A stretch of DNA of 7,172 nt, from positions 1 through 7,172 of the forward strand of contig DPJP01000043.1 in the NCBI GenBank assembly GCA_003542955.1, read 5' to 3'. The position numbers and the translations under genes are program-made. The notes beneath the pieces were generated by a model, which saw only the letters and a program-made list of their open reading frames with translations, was not told the origin of the DNA and made no database searches. The stretch is from Armatimonadota bacterium. GTDB taxonomy: Bacteria; Armatimonadota; Zipacnadia; Zipacnadales; UBA11051. Positions 1-5,366 of the stretch are shown piece by piece; the stretch's first letter is position 1, and each line of letters starts with the position of its first letter.

Positions 1-522
1 GACCATGCGACCACAACTCCACTGCGCGCAGGCGCTGGAGGTCAGGTAGCCCCGGATGTCGCCCAGCACAGGGTGGTTTGAATCCGCGAGCATCCACTTG
101 CTCGCCGGCGAGATGATTGTGGCCAGCCGGTAGGGCGGATTCGTGCTCCACAACGAGTTCACGAACGCGTAGTTTGGACGCACTGGGTATGTGACTCCGT
201 GGTAGGTCATGGCATCTCCGTACGGGCTGCTCGGACAGGAGTAGGCTTGCCAGTTCTTGATGTAGGGCTGGAGTTGATGCGGCCAGCAGATCCACGGGTC
301 AACGGTGCTGGTCCCCAACGCATAGTACGGGAATCTCTCATCGTAGTCCTGGATGTACATGAGCATGCCCAGCGCAATCTGCTTGACGTTACTCAGACAG
401 GTTGTCTGCCTCGCCTTCTCCCTGGCTCTGGCGAACACCGGAAACAGGATCGCCGCGAGGATGGCGATGATGGCAATGACCACCAGCAGCTCGATCAGGG
501 TAAAACCGCCCACTTTTCGCAT
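1..522 (-). CDS. DUF1559-type prepilin (type II/IV pilin-like), 3' end outside window
   Basis: The frame is open from ATG at 522 to the left edge: 174 codons with no stop, so the C-terminus is missing. The N-terminus is a class III signal: a short basic leader, G6-F7 cleavage site, then [18 protein letters not shown], with E11 as the conserved Glu5 of the mature pilin. A hydrophobic helix spans about residues 7-27. [16 protein letters not shown] and [10 protein letters not shown] follow, which is typical of DUF1559 / H-X9-DG proteins abundant in Armatimonadota and Planctomycetota. Family knowledge says prepilin peptidase cleaves such proteins and a pilus or secretion-like machine exports them; their exact roles are mostly unknown. 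GGAGGG at 536-531 (minus strand) lies 8 bases before the ATG and fixes the start. The expected C-terminal H-X9-DG motif is outside the window. It is probably a host gene and not part of the phage-like block to its right. Confidence 0.93.
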   Translation of the reverse strand, partial: MRKVGGFTLIELLVVIAIIAILAAILFPVFARAREKARQTTCLSNVKQIALGMLMYIQDYDERFPYYALGTSTVDPWICWPHQLQPYIKNWQAYSCPSSPYGDAMTYHGVTYPVRPNYAFVNSLWSTNPPYRLATIISPASKWMLADSNHPVLGDIRGYLTSSACAQWSCGRMV

Positions 523-610
523 GATGTCTACCCTCCACTTCGGAGTATCTTCCCCACATGGGTACCCATCGAGTGCGGCCCACACCATTCCCTTCGGCAC
601 GCGTGACCTA

Positions 611-766
611 CTTCCTGCTCCGGTCGATCTTTTCCCCGACTTCACTGAGCATTTCTCGACAGCGAACTACAGCTTTGGAGATCGTACCGCCGGCCCCCGG
701 CTTCACAAGGCGGGTGCGGACGGCCTCATGCGGTGGCCACTGATTGCCGCTCCAGCCGCACCCCCC
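611..766 (-). other. 52-codon open frame in phase with the S24 repressor, just past its TGA
   Basis: After the repressor's TGA (769-767) the same frame stays open for 52 codons and ends at TAG (610-608). The last 30 or so residues look protein-like: a basic stretch, then an amphipathic segment with [19 protein letters not shown]. The only in-frame alternative starts are GTG at 706 and an internal ATG near the end, and neither has a good Shine-Dalgarno. It could be a short gene from GTG 706 (32 codons), a remnant of a longer repressor or of a deleted gene, or chance in GC-rich DNA. Function unknown. Confidence 0.25.
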
Positions 767-1411
767 TCAGTAATCCCTCATCCCCTTCATCACCCGTCCG
801 ATGATCCTCGCCCGATCCACGAAGCGCGGCGGGTAGGCGGAGTTGTCGCTCACCAGCATCACGCGCCTCACCGATTGTATATACACGCGCTTCACCATCG
901 CCTCGCCGTCGACATCCACGATTGCTACATCGCCGTCATGGACCGCCACGGTGGGGCAGACCAGCAGCAGATCGCCCTCCCGGATGCCCGCATCGACCAT
1001 GCTCTCGCCGCGTGCCTGCACCAGAAAGCAGCTGCGCTCCTGCCCGCGCGGGATGAACGTGCTCGGGATGTGCCGGTACTCCTCGACCTGCTCCTCGGCG
1101 ACCCCGCCCGGGCCGGCGGTGACGCTGCCGACGACCGGCAGCAGCTCGAAGCGCGCCACCGGCTCCGAGCCCGAGAGCGTCTCGTCAGACTCATCGGTCT
1201 CGCCCTCCACGCCCAGGAGGCGTCCGGGGCTGACGCCGAGCGCGCGGGCGATGGCCACGATCTGCCCGGCGCCGGGCTCCCGCCGATCGCCGGCGAGGTA
1301 GCGGTAGATGGTGCTCTCCGAGAGGTCGGCGGCACGCGCCAGCGCCCGCGCCTCGATCCCAACCTCCGCCATCAACTGCTGCAGTCTGCCTGCGAATGTG
1401 TGTTCTGTCAT
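767..1411 (-). CDS. XRE-family / S24 self-cleaving repressor (phage CI- or LexA-like)
   Basis: 214 residues, a usual length for phage CI-type repressors. Residues about 7-62 form a Cro/CI helix-turn-helix (ARALARAADLSESTIYRYLAG, continuing to IARALGVSPGRLL). An acidic linker follows (about 70-85), then an S24 peptidase domain. The predicted cleavage site is A99-G100 in GSVTAGPGG, the nucleophile is S137 in ARGESMVD, and the general base is K174 in AMVKRVY, so the catalytic set is complete. Such proteins bind operators as dimers and cleave themselves when RecA filaments form. The HTH is XRE type, not the winged helix of host LexA, which favours a phage or mobile-element repressor. The ATG at 1411 has GGAG (1420-1417) five bases upstream. 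It is transcribed leftward, away from the rightward phage-like genes. I see no convincing promoter directly upstream; it may depend on the promoter before the RAYT gene, or on one I could not recognise. Confidence 0.93.
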   Translation of the reverse strand: MTEHTFAGRLQQLMAEVGIEARALARAADLSESTIYRYLAGDRREPGAGQIVAIARALGVSPGRLLGVEGETDESDETLSGSEPVARFELLPVVGSVTAGPGGVAEEQVEEYRHIPSTFIPRGQERSCFLVQARGESMVDAGIREGDLLLVCPTVAVHDGDVAIVDVDGEAMVKRVYIQSVRRVMLVSDNSAYPPRFVDRARIIGRVMKGMRDY

Positions 1412-1490
1412 GGTGGCTCCGATCTGTCACTCCCTCAGCCCCGTGGCCGCGAGACGTCGGGGATGCCCTTCCCTTGCGCCGAAGGCCCGA

Positions 1491-1520
1491 CTCAGCCCCG
1501 CGGCTGCGGGGCTGAGCTAC
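1491..1520 (-). repeat. REP-like element, GTAG foot plus 11-bp hairpin
   Basis: On the minus strand GTAG (1520-1517) is followed immediately by the arm CTCAGCCCCGC (1516-1506), a 4-base loop and the exactly complementary arm (1501-1491). A GTAG tetranucleotide at the 5' foot of a short hairpin is the recognition architecture described for REP sequences acted on by RAYT proteins, and a RAYT gene starts about 800 bases away and ends about 240 bases away. No T-run follows the stem on either strand. Confidence 0.65.
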
Positions 1521-1596
1521 ATGGTTGCTTTGTGGTTGGTTGCTCAGTGGGCCGTAGTGTGCAAAGGGCCGGCTGCGAACACCCTCGGCGCGGCAC

Positions 1597-1678
1597 GTCG
1601 TTGGGACTCCAACCGCTGCACACTGCCGCTCGTCCGTGATGTCGTTCGGACTCCAACCGCTGCACACTGCCGCTCGTC
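1597..1678. repeat. 38-bp tandem direct repeat, two copies, period 44
   Basis: Copies at 1597-1634 and 1641-1678 differ at one base (TTGGGACT against TTCGGACT) and are separated by 6 bases. Each contains TGCACACT (1617-1624 and 1661-1668), whose reverse complement AGTGTGCA lies at 1556-1563, so either copy can fold back on that upstream octamer. There is no sign of coding constraint. It resembles an interspersed intergenic repeat rather than CRISPR: there are only two units and the spacer is too short. Confidence 0.85.
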
Positions 1679-1704
1679 TCAGCCCTCCACCCCTCCTCGC
1701 CCAT

Positions 1705-1726
1705 GTAGCGCGGACTTTAGTCTGCG
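1705..1726 (+). repeat. REP-like element, GTAG foot plus 7-bp hairpin
   Basis: GTAG (1705-1708) directly abuts CGCGGAC (1709-1715), then loop TTTA and GTCTGCG (1720-1726). The stem has seven pairs, one of them a G-T wobble. It is oriented opposite to the GTAG hairpin at 1491-1520, so the pair forms a BIME-like arrangement with the GTAG feet facing each other across the 38-bp tandem repeats. It lies about 40 bases past the stop of the RAYT gene. Confidence 0.62.
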
Positions 1727-1748
1727 AGACTGCGGGGATTCCCGTCCC

Positions 1749-1775
1749 TCCCGCCAAAGCCCATCACTGGCGGGA
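1749..1775. repeat. 8-bp inverted repeat overlapping the RAYT stop codon
   Basis: TCCCGCCA (1749-1756) and TGGCGGGA (1768-1775) are exact reverse complements around an 11-base loop that contains the RAYT stop codon (1766-1764). There is no GTAG or GGAG foot and no T-run, so it is neither clearly a REP nor an intrinsic terminator. A structure at the mRNA end is possible. Confidence 0.45.
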
Positions 1776-2318
1776 TGCCGTTCCTCCGTGCCCGGAATCC
1801 CCCTCCCCGGCGTCTCCCGTCCGTCTCCTGAGTGGCAACCCCCGCCCCCACCACGGCCACTTCTCGGGGTCAGCAATCAGACCCGCCTCGACCGGGTTCC
1901 ACCAGATGTAACGAGCGGCTGCCTTATACCCTCTTCTTCCGCGCACGATGTGGTCATGGCTCTCGGCCTGCCAGACTGACCCTTCTCGCCCAAGCGCCTC
2001 ATTGATGTCCCGTGCGCTGTTGCCCTTGATGCCCTGCATGATCTCGCTGAGCGCCCAATGCTCGGGCTCCGGCATCCTCTCTGTGCCGGGGCGTTGCACG
2101 GGCTTGAGGATCACGTGCACATGGTCCGGCATGACGGTATAGTCATAGAGCACATAGCGCGCCTCGGCCCGCCCTTGGAGCGTCTGCACAATGATCGGGG
2201 CGACTTGCGTACCGGTCAGGGAACGCTCGAAGCGCGCGTGCCGGCAGAAGGTCACGAAGTACGTGGCCCCCGGCCGTGTCAGGTGCGGCAGATTGCGGCG
2301 CTTCCATTCGGTTGCCAT
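1764..2318 (-). CDS. REP-associated tyrosine transposase (RAYT, Y1/HUH family)
   Basis: Single-strand-specific HUH endonuclease of the IS200/IS605-related RAYT group. In the family these nick DNA at REP hairpins through a covalent tyrosine link and are thought to spread REP sequences. In this 184-residue protein the conserved beta strand GATYFVTF is at 17-24. The HUH motif is in VMPDHVHVIL with H66 and H68, and WQ is at 116-117. The C-terminal helix GYKAAARYIWWNPVEAGLI carries the likely nucleophile Y131 and the NPV-GL family signature. The Arg/Gly-rich tail after about 165 is atypical and may be unstructured. An upstream ATG at 2384 is in frame, but I chose 2318: the family homology begins there and GGAG (2330-2327) lies 8 bases before it, while the extra 22 residues are low-complexity. 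A TTGCCA-17-TATAGT promoter lies upstream. The motifs appear intact, so the enzyme may be active. No inverted terminal repeats frame it, as expected of this non-IS family. Confidence 0.92.
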   Translation of the reverse strand: MATEWKRRNLPHLTRPGATYFVTFCRHARFERSLTGTQVAPIIVQTLQGRAEARYVLYDYTVMPDHVHVILKPVQRPGTERMPEPEHWALSEIMQGIKGNSARDINEALGREGSVWQAESHDHIVRGRRGYKAAARYIWWNPVEAGLIADPEKWPWWGRGLPLRRRTGDAGEGDSGHGGTASRQ

Positions 2319-2389
2319 CGGATCGTCTCCATCTCCCGGCGCCTCGCACCACCACCCTCCCCCCGCCGTGCAGTCCTCCAACATGGTCT

Positions 2390-2418
2390 ACTATACATCA
2401 CTAATCGCCACTTGGCAA
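2390..2418 (-). promoter_or_regulatory. Leftward sigma-70-type promoter for the RAYT gene
   Basis: On the minus strand -35 TTGCCA (2418-2413) and -10 TATAGT (2395-2390) are separated by exactly 17 bases. Each hexamer has one mismatch to consensus. Transcription would begin near 2383, about 65 bases before the RAYT ATG. Its -35 is only 18 bases from the -35 of the rightward promoter, so one bound protein could affect both. Confidence 0.65.
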
Positions 2419-2436
2419 CTTCTTCTCAGATTTCTA

Positions 2437-2465
2437 TTGACACACGGTGGAATTGTCGCTATACT
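2437..2465 (+). promoter_or_regulatory. Rightward sigma-70-type promoter
   Basis: The -35 TTGACA (2437-2442) is perfect. It is followed by a 17-base spacer and the -10 TATACT (2460-2465), which has one mismatch. It is the strongest promoter match I saw in the window. The first rightward gene starts at 2728, so the transcript would carry a leader of about 255 bases. An inverted repeat is centred on the -10. Confidence 0.75.
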
Positions 2466-2478
2466 GTCGTGGACAATT
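2451..2478. promoter_or_regulatory. Operator-like inverted repeat over the rightward -10
   Basis: AATTGTC (2451-2457) and GACAATT (2472-2478) are exact reverse complements, centred within the -10 hexamer. A 5-base direct repeat TGTCG also occurs within it (2454-2458 and 2465-2469). A dimeric repressor bound here would occlude RNA polymerase. The S24 repressor at 767-1411 is the obvious candidate, by inference only. Confidence 0.5.
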
Positions 2479-2660
2479 GGCATACTACGGTGCCTCCGGC
2501 CCTCGCGGCCGGCCTGCGAACCAATCGTCGACTCCACAGAAGACCCTCCGCAGCTTCACAGCAACCCTGAACTCCCCTGACATCTGAACCCGACATGCCG
2601 ATGTGTGGTGGATAGCTGACCCGGCGCGGGCATGACCATGCGCCGGCATTCTTGCGCCTT

Positions 2661-2666
2661 TCTAAT
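2661..2666 (+). promoter_or_regulatory. Possible second -10 element next to the LexA box
   Basis: TCTAAT matches five of six bases of the -10 consensus and ends exactly where the LexA-type box begins. No good -35 is present at 16-18 bases upstream, so this would be a weak or activator-dependent promoter. It is noted because a box right after a -10 is a typical repression position. Confidence 0.25.
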
Positions 2667-2680
2667 CGAACGAATGTTCG
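2667..2680. promoter_or_regulatory. LexA-type (Gram-positive/Cheo) SOS box
   Basis: CGAACGAATGTTCG fits the CGAAC-N4-GTTCG palindrome bound by LexA of Bacillus, Mycobacterium and several other non-proteobacterial groups. The central GAAT also fits the purine-any-purine-pyrimidine preference. Both half sites are perfect. It lies 47 bases before the first rightward start codon. The binder could be host LexA or, less likely, the S24 repressor at 767-1411. A 14-base site with ten fixed positions is unlikely by chance at just this place. Confidence 0.62.
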
Positions 2681-2727
2681 CATCCGGCACTCGTCCGTGT
2701 GCGAACCGTAGCAGGAGGTGATGTCGT

Positions 2728-2973
2728 ATGGCAGACCCGGTATACACCACCGGGCAACAACAGGGGATTGACGGCGGGGATGGTGGCAGACCTGGGAAGA
2801 CGAGGCAGAACACGGCGTGGGTGGTGGAGTTGCGCAGGCAGGCGAGGCTCGCGAGCGAGCAGTTCGAGCAGCTTCGCCGTGCCGCGCGGGATGGAGACCT
2901 GATCCGGTGGCAGGCGTGCGGGGATGATCCACGGGTCGCGGAGCAGCCCGCGATCGAGCAAGGAGAGAGATGA
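2728..2973 (+). CDS. Small hypothetical protein, first gene of the rightward operon
   Basis: 81 residues with no family I recognise. Residues 1-27 are Gly/Gln-rich and look disordered. Residues about 28-60 (WVVELRRQARLASEQFEQLRRAARDG) are predicted to form a charged amphipathic helix, and a short acidic tail follows. The translation start is very well supported: AGGAGG at 2713-2718 stands 9 bases before the ATG. The stop overlaps the next gene (ATGA at 2970-2973), so the two are translationally coupled. It lies downstream of the strong promoter and the LexA-type box, so it would be the first product made on induction. Position suggests an early regulatory or accessory phage protein; nothing in the sequence shows function. 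Confidence 0.78.
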   Translation: MADPVYTTGQQQGIDGGDGGRPGKTRQNTAWVVELRRQARLASEQFEQLRRAARDGDLIRWQACGDDPRVAEQPAIEQGER

Positions 2974-3284
2974 TGGAGCACTCTGAACACTACCCGCACG
3001 TATCCCATGACGCCGAGCGCATGCGACGGGCGCGCAACCCGGAGCTGTATCTTGAGGACCTCACCGACCTGGCCGCCCGCGAAGACATGCCGCTCATGCG
3101 CTACCTGCAGATCTACCACGGCGACCTCACGGCGGAGCAGACGGCGATCCTGTGGCTGCATGTCGAGGGCGGCATGTCGAAGCAGGAGATTGCCGACGCG
3201 CTCGGCATCACACGACAGTCCACTCAGGAGCGCTTCGACCTGATCCAGCGCAAGCTCGCTGACGCCCTGGAGGAAGATTCCTGA
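2970..3284 (+). CDS. Small HTH protein, sigma-70 region 4-like (phage regulator or TerS candidate)
   Basis: 104 residues. Residues about 53-98 read as a sigma region 4/LuxR-type HTH: LTAEQTAILWLHVEGGMSKQ then EIADALGITRQSTQERF and IQRKL. The N-terminal half is helical and charged, with no clear domain. Phages use small proteins of this kind as late-gene regulators, and some small terminase subunits carry a similar HTH. The first ATG (2970) overlaps the upstream stop in ATGA. A second ATG follows at once (2973) and is better placed behind AGGAG (2961-2965), so the true start may be one codon later. It is co-transcribed with the 81-residue gene and followed by a 97-base gap with no terminator. 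Confidence 0.85.
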   Translation: MMEHSEHYPHVSHDAERMRRARNPELYLEDLTDLAAREDMPLMRYLQIYHGDLTAEQTAILWLHVEGGMSKQEIADALGITRQSTQERFDLIQRKLADALEEDS

Positions 3285-3381
3285 TGACGCTACCCTTACT
3301 TTTGGCCGTTTCGCGTGCGTATATAAGTAGAGGATACTGTTTCGGATTCACCTGCCCACGCCGCGCATCCAGGAGCCCCCC

Positions 3382-3816
3382 ATGTCTGCCGAGCCCATCG
3401 ACGCGCCGCTCCGCTATGCCACAATCTGGGACGACTACTGCAACGGCTACAGCGATGTCGGCGCACTTGCCGAGCATCACGGCCTCGGCTACTCCGAGGC
3501 CGCGGGCATCATCGAAGGCCTCAGTGCCCGCCGCGTGCGAGAGCGCGAGAAGGCCCCAGACCCCGGGGAGAAGTACATCGCCGGCCTCGAGTGGGACCTC
3601 CGCGTTGCGATAGAGCTGCTTGAGAAGCTCGAGGGCGAGAGTCCGAAGCTCACGTGTCTGAAGCAGATCACCACACTGCGTGAGAAGATCGCTGCCGCCG
3701 AGGGTGTTGCCATCGTGCTTGAGCCGGAGGTCGCGCAGGCGCAGTTCCGCATCATCGGCATTCCGCTCTATGGCCGCGACGACCCGCTCGGCGATCACCT
3801 CGAACGCGCGGACTGA
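3382..3816 (+). CDS. Candidate phage terminase small subunit (TerS-like)
   Basis: 144 residues. The N-terminal part (about 12-50) looks like a helix-turn-helix: WDDYCNGYSDVGALAEHHGL then GYSEAAGIIEGLSARR. The middle (about 63-108) is a long charged helix able to form a coiled coil (ELLEKLEGE, LKQITTLREKIAAAEG). A short C-terminal tail ends in LYGRDDPLGDHLERAD. HTH plus oligomerising helices plus tail is the architecture of small terminase subunits, which recognise phage DNA and hand it to TerL. The length fits (usually 100-180). TerL is encoded downstream on the same strand, but a secreted-protein gene intervenes. AGGAG at 3371-3375 lies 6 bases before the ATG. The call rests on architecture and context, not a diagnostic motif, so a generic HTH protein is possible. 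Confidence 0.6.
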   Translation: MSAEPIDAPLRYATIWDDYCNGYSDVGALAEHHGLGYSEAAGIIEGLSARRVREREKAPDPGEKYIAGLEWDLRVAIELLEKLEGESPKLTCLKQITTLREKIAAAEGVAIVLEPEVAQAQFRIIGIPLYGRDDPLGDHLERAD

Positions 3817-3842
3817 CCCGTCTCATCAACAGCGCCGCCCCT

Positions 3843-3868
3843 ATTCGCGCCATTCGCGCCATTCGCGG
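3843..3868. repeat. Nearly three tandem copies of ATTCGCGCC
   Basis: Two full copies (3843-3851, 3852-3860) and an eight-base partial third (3861-3868, with G for C at the end) lie just after the TerS-like gene. Such short arrays are prone to slippage. No hairpin or promoter is evident. The rest of this 159-base gap is C-rich and otherwise unremarkable. Confidence 0.7.
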
Positions 3869-3975
3869 TTCCTCCTGATCTCCGGTGGCACCCGCCCCCC
3901 CCCGTGCAGGACCTTCCCTCCGCGAGGCCGAACCTCTACGCACCACTCATCTTCCGTGCATGGAGGCCGATTCCC

Positions 3976-5301
3976 GTGCATCGCCTGCTTCTGCCCGTCC
4001 TGCTCGTGCTTGCTTGTCTGCCGCTGTGTGCCCAGCCCGTTCCCAGCGTCCAGGTGGATAACCCGATCCTCGGCTTCAGCATCACCATTCCCGAGGACTG
4101 GTTCATGGCCACGAGCAACGCGGGCAACATCGAGATCGCCATCGACGCCGTTACCGGCGCCACTCTCGCCGCGCAGCCCGCGCTCTGGTTCGCCAACATC
4201 GCCAGGACCCCGCAGCAGGAGGCGCTCGCGCTCGCCCGCGACCTCACCCTGATCGGAAACGGCGCCAGGGCCGAGGCCATGCCCACCGGCCGACCTGATG
4301 AGTGGGAGGTACGGATGCAATCCAACGGCGCCCGCGGGCCATTGACTGAGCGCTGGGTTTGCAGGCGCGAGCGCAACCGCAACTACCTGGTCGCCGCCTT
4401 CGCCAGGCCCGACATCTATGCGCAGTTCCAGCCAGATATCGACCTTGCCCTGCAGAGCTGCCACCTCATCCCCACCATCTCTCAGACCTTCTTCCGTGAG
4501 CCCACCGAGAACGCCTATCGCCTGAGCCTGCCCAGCAACTGGCAGTGGGAGGGCGTCATCTATCGCGACAGCGCCAATCCCGGCTACTTCGTCTGGAAGG
4601 CGCAGGACCCGACCGGCTCGGCCGGGGCATTCAGTTCCCCGCCCGGCGCGTTCAACATCACGGTTCCCTACACTCCCGCACCGCAGTCCGCGGAGGTATT
4701 CGTGTTGCCCTTCCTGCGCAGCGAGTTGCCTGACGCGCGCCTTGTCGACGTCCATCCACTCCCGCGTGTCGGCGCCACCGGCGTGATGCTGATCCGCGCC
4801 GCCGGTCTCGGAGCCAATCCGCGCATTGACGTCTGCCATGCCGACTACGTTGGGACCTACCGGGGCCGGCAGGTCCGCATGCGCGCCACTATCTGGACGT
4901 GGATGCTCGATCAGTCGGTGGTGATGGGCGGCCGCGGCAACTGGCTCATGAACTGCTCCGGCGCCTGGGGACCAGTCAACGACTTCGACCGCAACTACGC
5001 AATCGGCCGCGCCGTCCTGTCCTCGATGCGCGTTGACCGGCGTTGGCGCGTCAACCAGGCCAACACCGTCAACGACGTGCTCAACAACCGCAATGCCGCC
5101 ATGGACCGCTGGTTCACCGACTGGGACACCTTCATCCGCGACCACGAGCCCACCACCGACCCGAAGACTGGTGAGCGCAAGGAAGTGCCGATCGGCGACG
5201 GCGACGTCTGGATCGATCCCTTGACCGGCAAGGCGCACCGCGTGAACCCCAACGACGAGCAGGGCGCCAGGGACAAAAACTGGGACCGCGTGCCGAAGTA
5301 G
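3976..5301 (+). CDS. Secreted protein of unknown function
   Basis: 441 residues from GTG 3976. I chose this start because GGAGG (3962-3966) lies 9 bases upstream and the protein then opens with a classic Sec signal peptide: His-Arg, a hydrophobic run over residues 4-17, and likely cleavage after LCA (A19). A longer GTG start at 3904 would bury the signal behind 24 extra residues and has no ribosome site. The mature part seems to have two related beta-rich modules, opening with ILGFSITIPEDW (about 31) and YRLSLPSNWQWEG (about 181), like PsbP/DUF1795-type folds; this is a weak resemblance. Four Cys (C129, C162, C287, C327) could form disulfides. The C-terminus (WFTDWDTFIRDHE, TGERKEVPIGDGDVW, NWDRVP) resembles a tail seen in other secreted bacterial proteins of unknown role. 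No catalytic motif is seen. Its place between the terminase candidates suggests a moron or cargo gene. Confidence 0.85.
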   Translation: MHRLLLPVLLVLACLPLCAQPVPSVQVDNPILGFSITIPEDWFMATSNAGNIEIAIDAVTGATLAAQPALWFANIARTPQQEALALARDLTLIGNGARAEAMPTGRPDEWEVRMQSNGARGPLTERWVCRRERNRNYLVAAFARPDIYAQFQPDIDLALQSCHLIPTISQTFFREPTENAYRLSLPSNWQWEGVIYRDSANPGYFVWKAQDPTGSAGAFSSPPGAFNITVPYTPAPQSAEVFVLPFLRSELPDARLVDVHPLPRVGATGVMLIRAAGLGANPRIDVCHADYVGTYRGRQVRMRATIWTWMLDQSVVMGGRGNWLMNCSGAWGPVNDFDRNYAIGRAVLSSMRVDRRWRVNQANTVNDVLNNRNAAMDRWFTDWDTFIRDHEPTTDPKTGERKEVPIGDGDVWIDPLTGKAHRVNPNDEQGARDKNWDRVPK

Positions 5302-5366
5302 GGCACGCGTGGCTGGTGAGAGGAGGCCGCGCCTCCGTGCGCGGCAGCATCCCCTCCTCCATTAGA

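Larger units (their letters stand above)
1412..1763. other. Repeat-rich intergenic region between repressor and RAYT
   Basis: No credible gene is seen in these 352 bases. They hold two REP-like hairpins with GTAG feet, a 38-bp tandem repeat, and the left arm of a third hairpin that runs into the end of the RAYT gene. The ten-base motif CTCAGCCCCG occurs at 1434-1443 and again as the left arm of the hairpin at 1491, so the right arm at 1507-1516 could pair with either. No poly-T tract follows any hairpin on either strand, so none is a standard intrinsic terminator. Confidence 0.7.
2319..2727. other. Divergent control region between leftward and rightward genes
   Basis: These 409 bases separate the leftward RAYT/repressor genes from the rightward operon. 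The core (about 2385-2480) is clearly more AT-rich than its surroundings and holds two back-to-back sigma-70-type promoters and an inverted repeat. The rest is a leader of about 250 bases with a small hairpin (CCGGCC at 2496-2501 with GGCCGG at 2507-2512) and a LexA-type box close to the first rightward gene. This is the usual plan of a temperate phage switch, except that the gene next to it on the left is a RAYT and not the repressor. Confidence 0.7.

Noticed and set aside
1491..1516. Intrinsic terminator
   Set aside because: The stem is strong, but neither strand has a T-run after it.
1491..1520. tRNA-like GTAGCTCAG on the minus strand
   Set aside because: No acceptor stem, anticodon arm or T-arm can be drawn. 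The bases are the foot and stem of a REP-like hairpin.
353..1639. Long plus-strand open frame of 428 codons across the repressor gene
   Set aside because: It lies antisense to the prepilin and S24 repressor, whose motifs are clear. Its translation is His/Arg/Pro/Ala-rich with no domain, as expected of an antisense frame in GC-rich DNA.
1597..1678. Short CRISPR array
   Set aside because: There are only two units, the gap is 6 bases rather than a spacer of about 30 or more, and no cas gene is nearby.
2632..2721. 29-codon frame ending in AGG AGG TGA just before the 81-residue gene
   Set aside because: It has no ribosome site, is Arg-rich, and runs through the LexA-type box and the next gene's Shine-Dalgarno. 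It is probably chance; a leader peptide cannot be excluded.
3300..3340. Sigma-70 promoter before the TerS-like gene
   Set aside because: TATAAG- and GATACT-like hexamers are present, but no -35 hexamer lies at 16-18 bases; the TTGGCC at 3302 gives spacers of only 12-14 bases.
3841..5238. Minus-strand open frame of 465 codons opposite the secreted protein
   Set aside because: The plus-strand frame has a signal peptide, ribosome site and ordinary composition. The antisense frame is Gly/Ala/Val/Asp-rich with no motif.
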